A stretch of 64,000 nt of DNA from CAYUQT01 sp964446835 (lineage in GTDB: Bacteria > Planctomycetota > Phycisphaerae > UBA1845 > JAFGLZ01). Of the stretch, positions 61,366-64,000 are shown one piece after another. Under the pieces are notes generated by a model. It saw only the letters and a list, made by a program, of their open reading frames with translations. It searched no databases and had not been told where the DNA came from. The DNA is taken from positions 62,001-126,000 of the forward strand of contig CAYUQT010000015.1 of NCBI GenBank assembly GCA_964446835.1, read 5' to 3'. Numbering within the stretch: position 1 is the stretch's first letter; every line of letters starts with the position of its first letter. Position numbers and translations under genes: made by a program.

Positions 61366-63903
61366 ATGACCAAGCCCGAACAGAGCGGCCCCGCGCGAGG
61401 GCGTTCCACCCCGGCGGGTTCACCGGGCCTTCCCCCTGAATCGACCGGTCTATTGGCGCGACTCCGTGGGGTCCGACCAGACGACTGGATCGCCGTTGGC
61501 GCCCTGCTGGCGATGACGCTGGCCATCTTCTGGCAGGGATTGTTCGATCGAGAGAACCTGGTTCGAGAAGACGCCGCTTATCTGCTGCAGTGCTACTACC
61601 AGTTCGCTGCCGACGAGGTCTGCGCCGGACGGTTTCCCCACTGGAACCCGTTCGCCATGTGCGGCCTGCCGTTCCACTCCACGCTGCAGGGGGCCCTCCT
61701 GTATCCGCTTCGCTGGCCGCTGTTTGTCCTGAGCTGGCCGGTGGGATATGCCCTGAGCCTCTGGATTCATTACTTCCTGGCAGCGTTGTTCTTGTACATC
61801 CTCATTCGTACGACTCTGAAGTGCAAACCGCTGCCCTCATTGATCGGAGCGATGAGCTTCACGTTCGGCGGGTTTACTCTGGGACACCTGTCGCACCCCA
61901 ACTACTATCTGTCATATCCATGGTTTGTGCTGACCGTCCTCCTGATCAGTCAAGCCCTCATCAAGCGGCGATGGTCCTATGCCATCGGCGCGGCCATTCC
62001 CGTAGGTCTGATGGGCCTGGTAGGCTCCGTCCACATGCTGCTCATCCTGTGCTTCGGTTTGGGCGTGTGGAGCCTGGCTGAGGTGATCCTGGGAATCGTT
62101 CGACGGATACGCTCCGGAGAGGGTTCGGCCGGCGCGATTCTCTGGCCGGGAATTGCCGTTGGGGTGGCACTGGCCCTGGGGGCCGCACTGTCGATGGCGC
62201 AGATGCTGCCCGCCCACCAACAGACGGGGCTGAGCAGCCGCGTCGAGGTCGGGTGGGAGTTCATCACGGAGATCTCCGCGCACCCACTGCGAACGCTCAT
62301 ACGCCTGACGGTACCCTTCTACTGGGGCAACTACCGCCTGGGGTACTGGGGCGAGAACCTGTTCCACGAACAGACGTTCTACATGGGCGTGATCCCGCTG
62401 ATCGCCGCCGTGACCGGGGCGGCCCTGCGATGGCGCGATCCGTGGGTCGGCCGATTGTTGGGATTGATCGTAGTAGCCTTCCTGGTCGCCGCGGGCAAGT
62501 ACCTGCCGGTCTATTGGGTGCTGTATAAGCTCGTTCCGTGGTTCGACCGGCTTCGCGATCCGGCACGGCTGCTGTGTTGGGTCCAGTTCGCCGTCGCGTG
62601 TCTGGCGGCCGTCGGACTCCAGGCCCTGTTGTACGACTTGGCTTCGGCCAAGGCCGATCGCCCTCAGGAAACCCGCGACAGACGCCGGCGCCCCGACGCC
62701 AGTCAATCGGAACCGATACCCGTCCCTCGCGGGGCAAAGGTCGCCGCCGTCGTCGCCGGCGGATTGATTCTGGTATTGATCGTCGGCTGCCTGCTTCGAC
62801 TGTCGGCCCTGGCCGACAATCCGGCCTCGGCCGTCGAGGGTCTCGGGGCCTCCGGACAACCGGAATCGCCCCAGCAGATCCACCAGGCTCAACTGATTCG
62901 ACATATGGCCTCGAAGGTCATGCGCGACGGCGACGGAATCACCTGGCTGGGGATCCTGGCCGGCGTTGCCTCCGTTCTCGCAGGGATCGGCCTGGTGGCT
63001 TTTCGCCGTCTGCCGCTCCCGATCGCAGCGGTGGTGCTGCCTGGATTGCTGGCCGCCGACCTGGCGATGTTCTCCGCGGGGATGATCAACTACTCCGACA
63101 TGGACCGCCCCATCCTGAGCACTCCCGCCCACGCTCGCTTCCTTCAGGAGCATCTGGGAATCGACCGCTACCTGTGTCTTCGCGGCCGCGCAGACGAAGT
63201 AGCCCTTCACCGCGGGTTGCTCTGGCGCATTCGCCACGCCATCGGAGGCGGGGGCGGCATCTTCCACACACCACAACAGGAAATACTGCTGAAAGTGCTG
63301 TGGGGACGAAACCGCCGCGCCATGAACCTGGCAGGGGTCCGGTACGTCGTGATAACCGCCCCGGATCCGAAACAGCGCCTCCAGTCGGCCTTTCAGGACG
63401 ACCGTGTCGCCATCATTGAGAATTCCCAGGCGATGCCCAGGGCCTTTCTCGCCCGGGAGGTTCGTGTGGCCCCCGACCCGAATGCGATCCTGGCCGAAAT
63501 CACCGCCGGCAAGAGCGATCTGCTTGACGTGGCATGGCTCGAACAACCCGTAGAGCCGCTGCCGCCCGTGACGAGCGGTCCGGCCGACCGCGGTACCGTC
63601 GAGGTCGCCTCTGCCGACCCCGGCCGGCTCGTCATGCGGACGCAATCCAACGCCCCCCGCCAGCTCGTACTCACCGAAACGTACCACCCCGAATGGCAGT
63701 GCAAGGTTGACGGCAAACCGGTGCCGATCGTCCGTACCGACTACAATTTCATGTCCGTCCGCCTGAGCGGGAAAGGGCATCAGGTTGAGTGGTGGTATGA
63801 GCCCACGCAGTTCAGAAGAGGCCTGGCGATCACCCTGACCACGCTGGCCCTGATCGTCGGTGTGTTGTCGATTCTGGCGTTCGTTGAACGACGGGGTCGA
63901 TAG
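61366..63903 (+). CDS. YfhO-like polytopic membrane protein
   Basis: 845 residues. A long polar N-terminus is followed by about 13 membrane helices. Conserved features of YfhO-type proteins are present: FPHWNPFAMCGLPFHS in the first loop, FWGNY-like FYWGNYRLGYWGEN near residue 325, and a C-terminal soluble domain with TYHPEWQCKVDGKP and GKGHQVEWWYEP. YfhO proteins are GT-C-like proteins implicated in glycosylating lipoteichoic acid or membrane glycolipids. GGAG 9 nt before the ATG at 61366 supports the start. It follows the GH172 lipoprotein with a 123-nt gap. Confidence 0.87.
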   Translation: MTKPEQSGPARGRSTPAGSPGLPPESTGLLARLRGVRPDDWIAVGALLAMTLAIFWQGLFDRENLVREDAAYLLQCYYQFAADEVCAGRFPHWNPFAMCGLPFHSTLQGALLYPLRWPLFVLSWPVGYALSLWIHYFLAALFLYILIRTTLKCKPLPSLIGAMSFTFGGFTLGHLSHPNYYLSYPWFVLTVLLISQALIKRRWSYAIGAAIPVGLMGLVGSVHMLLILCFGLGVWSLAEVILGIVRRIRSGEGSAGAILWPGIAVGVALALGAALSMAQMLPAHQQTGLSSRVEVGWEFITEISAHPLRTLIRLTVPFYWGNYRLGYWGENLFHEQTFYMGVIPLIAAVTGAALRWRDPWVGRLLGLIVVAFLVAAGKYLPVYWVLYKLVPWFDRLRDPARLLCWVQFAVACLAAVGLQALLYDLASAKADRPQETRDRRRRPDASQSEPIPVPRGAKVAAVVAGGLILVLIVGCLLRLSALADNPASAVEGLGASGQPESPQQIHQAQLIRHMASKVMRDGDGITWLGILAGVASVLAGIGLVAFRRLPLPIAAVVLPGLLAADLAMFSAGMINYSDMDRPILSTPAHARFLQEHLGIDRYLCLRGRADEVALHRGLLWRIRHAIGGGGGIFHTPQQEILLKVLWGRNRRAMNLAGVRYVVITAPDPKQRLQSAFQDDRVAIIENSQAMPRAFLAREVRVAPDPNAILAEITAGKSDLLDVAWLEQPVEPLPPVTSGPADRGTVEVASADPGRLVMRTQSNAPRQLVLTETYHPEWQCKVDGKPVPIVRTDYNFMSVRLSGKGHQVEWWYEPTQFRRGLAITLTTLALIVGVLSILAFVERRGR

Positions 63904-63960
63904 GACAGCCCCTGCTGCGACTACCCATCGAACGAACCCGTAAGAGGGAACGTTCGACGT

Positions 63961-64000
63961 CTACTTGTCGCCCATCTGTTCCATGACCTCATCTGGAATA
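63961..64000 (-). CDS. C-terminal end of a gene cut by the window edge
   Basis: A minus frame entering from the right edge reads IPDEVMEQMGDK then TAG (stop at 63963-63961). Thirteen codons are too few to name a family. It would be convergent with the YfhO-like gene. Chance is not excluded. Confidence 0.45.
   Translation of the reverse strand, partial: IPDEVMEQMGDK

Noticed and set aside
61912..63780. 622-codon minus-strand open frame
   Set aside because: Antisense to the YfhO-like gene, which has proper membrane topology and a ribosome site.
1..64000. CRISPR array, insertion sequence or prophage
   Set aside because: No regularly spaced repeats, transposase, integrase, terminal inverted repeats or phage structural gene were seen on either strand.

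Overview
The window is a chromosomal segment of about 60% G+C (estimated by eye) with about fifty genes and no insertion sequence, prophage, CRISPR array, rRNA or tRNA that I could find. The gene content points to a planctomycete of the Phycisphaerae/Sedimentisphaerae type. The indicators are paired GH172 (DUF2961) proteins, a DUF4091 protein, a GH2 enzyme with LamG modules, uroporphyrinogen-decarboxylase-like methyltransferase paralogues, a double PQQ-type beta-propeller, SUMF1-like and FG-GAP surface proteins, and an McsA-McsB pair. The phylum call is inference from gene content; no marker RNA is present.

Layout. (1) 1-3.4 kb: a truncated GH2 glycosidase (minus) divergent from a URO-D-family protein. 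(2) 3.9-11.8 kb: a plus-strand run of a polytopic membrane protein, two SAM methyltransferases, a polyprenyl-phosphate-type GT2 and two radical SAM proteins, one with a B12 domain. This is the best candidate for an undescribed pathway. (3) 12-20.4 kb: a SUMF1-like secreted protein, a YhaM-like nuclease, a WcaJ-type sugar transferase, DUF58, a fused double propeller and a GT4. (4) 20.4-21.2 kb: an AT-richer gene-free stretch, then a 1,100-residue FG-GAP lipoprotein with a strong terminator. (5) 24.6-28.3 kb: a possible small ORF, dapB, a STAS/HATPase/STAS partner-switching trio and a GT4. (6) 28.4-39.5 kb, minus strand: ATP-grasp, UDP-glucose dehydrogenase and a complete F-type ATP synthase operon (Z-I-B-E-F-H-A-G-D-C) with a good promoter. 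(7) 39.6-46.1 kb: DUF3592, a PIN/Phd toxin-antitoxin pair with a palindromic operator, and a lipoprotein/DUF6599/DUF362 group. (8) 46.2-50.7 kb: dnaA with a putative oriC, a GNAT and mcsA-mcsB. (9) 50.8-64 kb: SDR, DUF4091, two GH172 proteins flanking a translationally coupled URO-D/oxidoreductase pair, and a YfhO-like membrane protein.

How they fit together: regions 2, 3, 5 and 6 supply glycosyltransferases, an initiating sugar transferase and UDP-glucuronate for surface glycan or glycolipid synthesis. Regions 1 and 9 look like glycan scavenging. dnaA, the putative origin, the ATP synthase and mcsAB are housekeeping anchors. Start codons were chosen by Shine-Dalgarno spacing where possible and several differ from the longest open frame.
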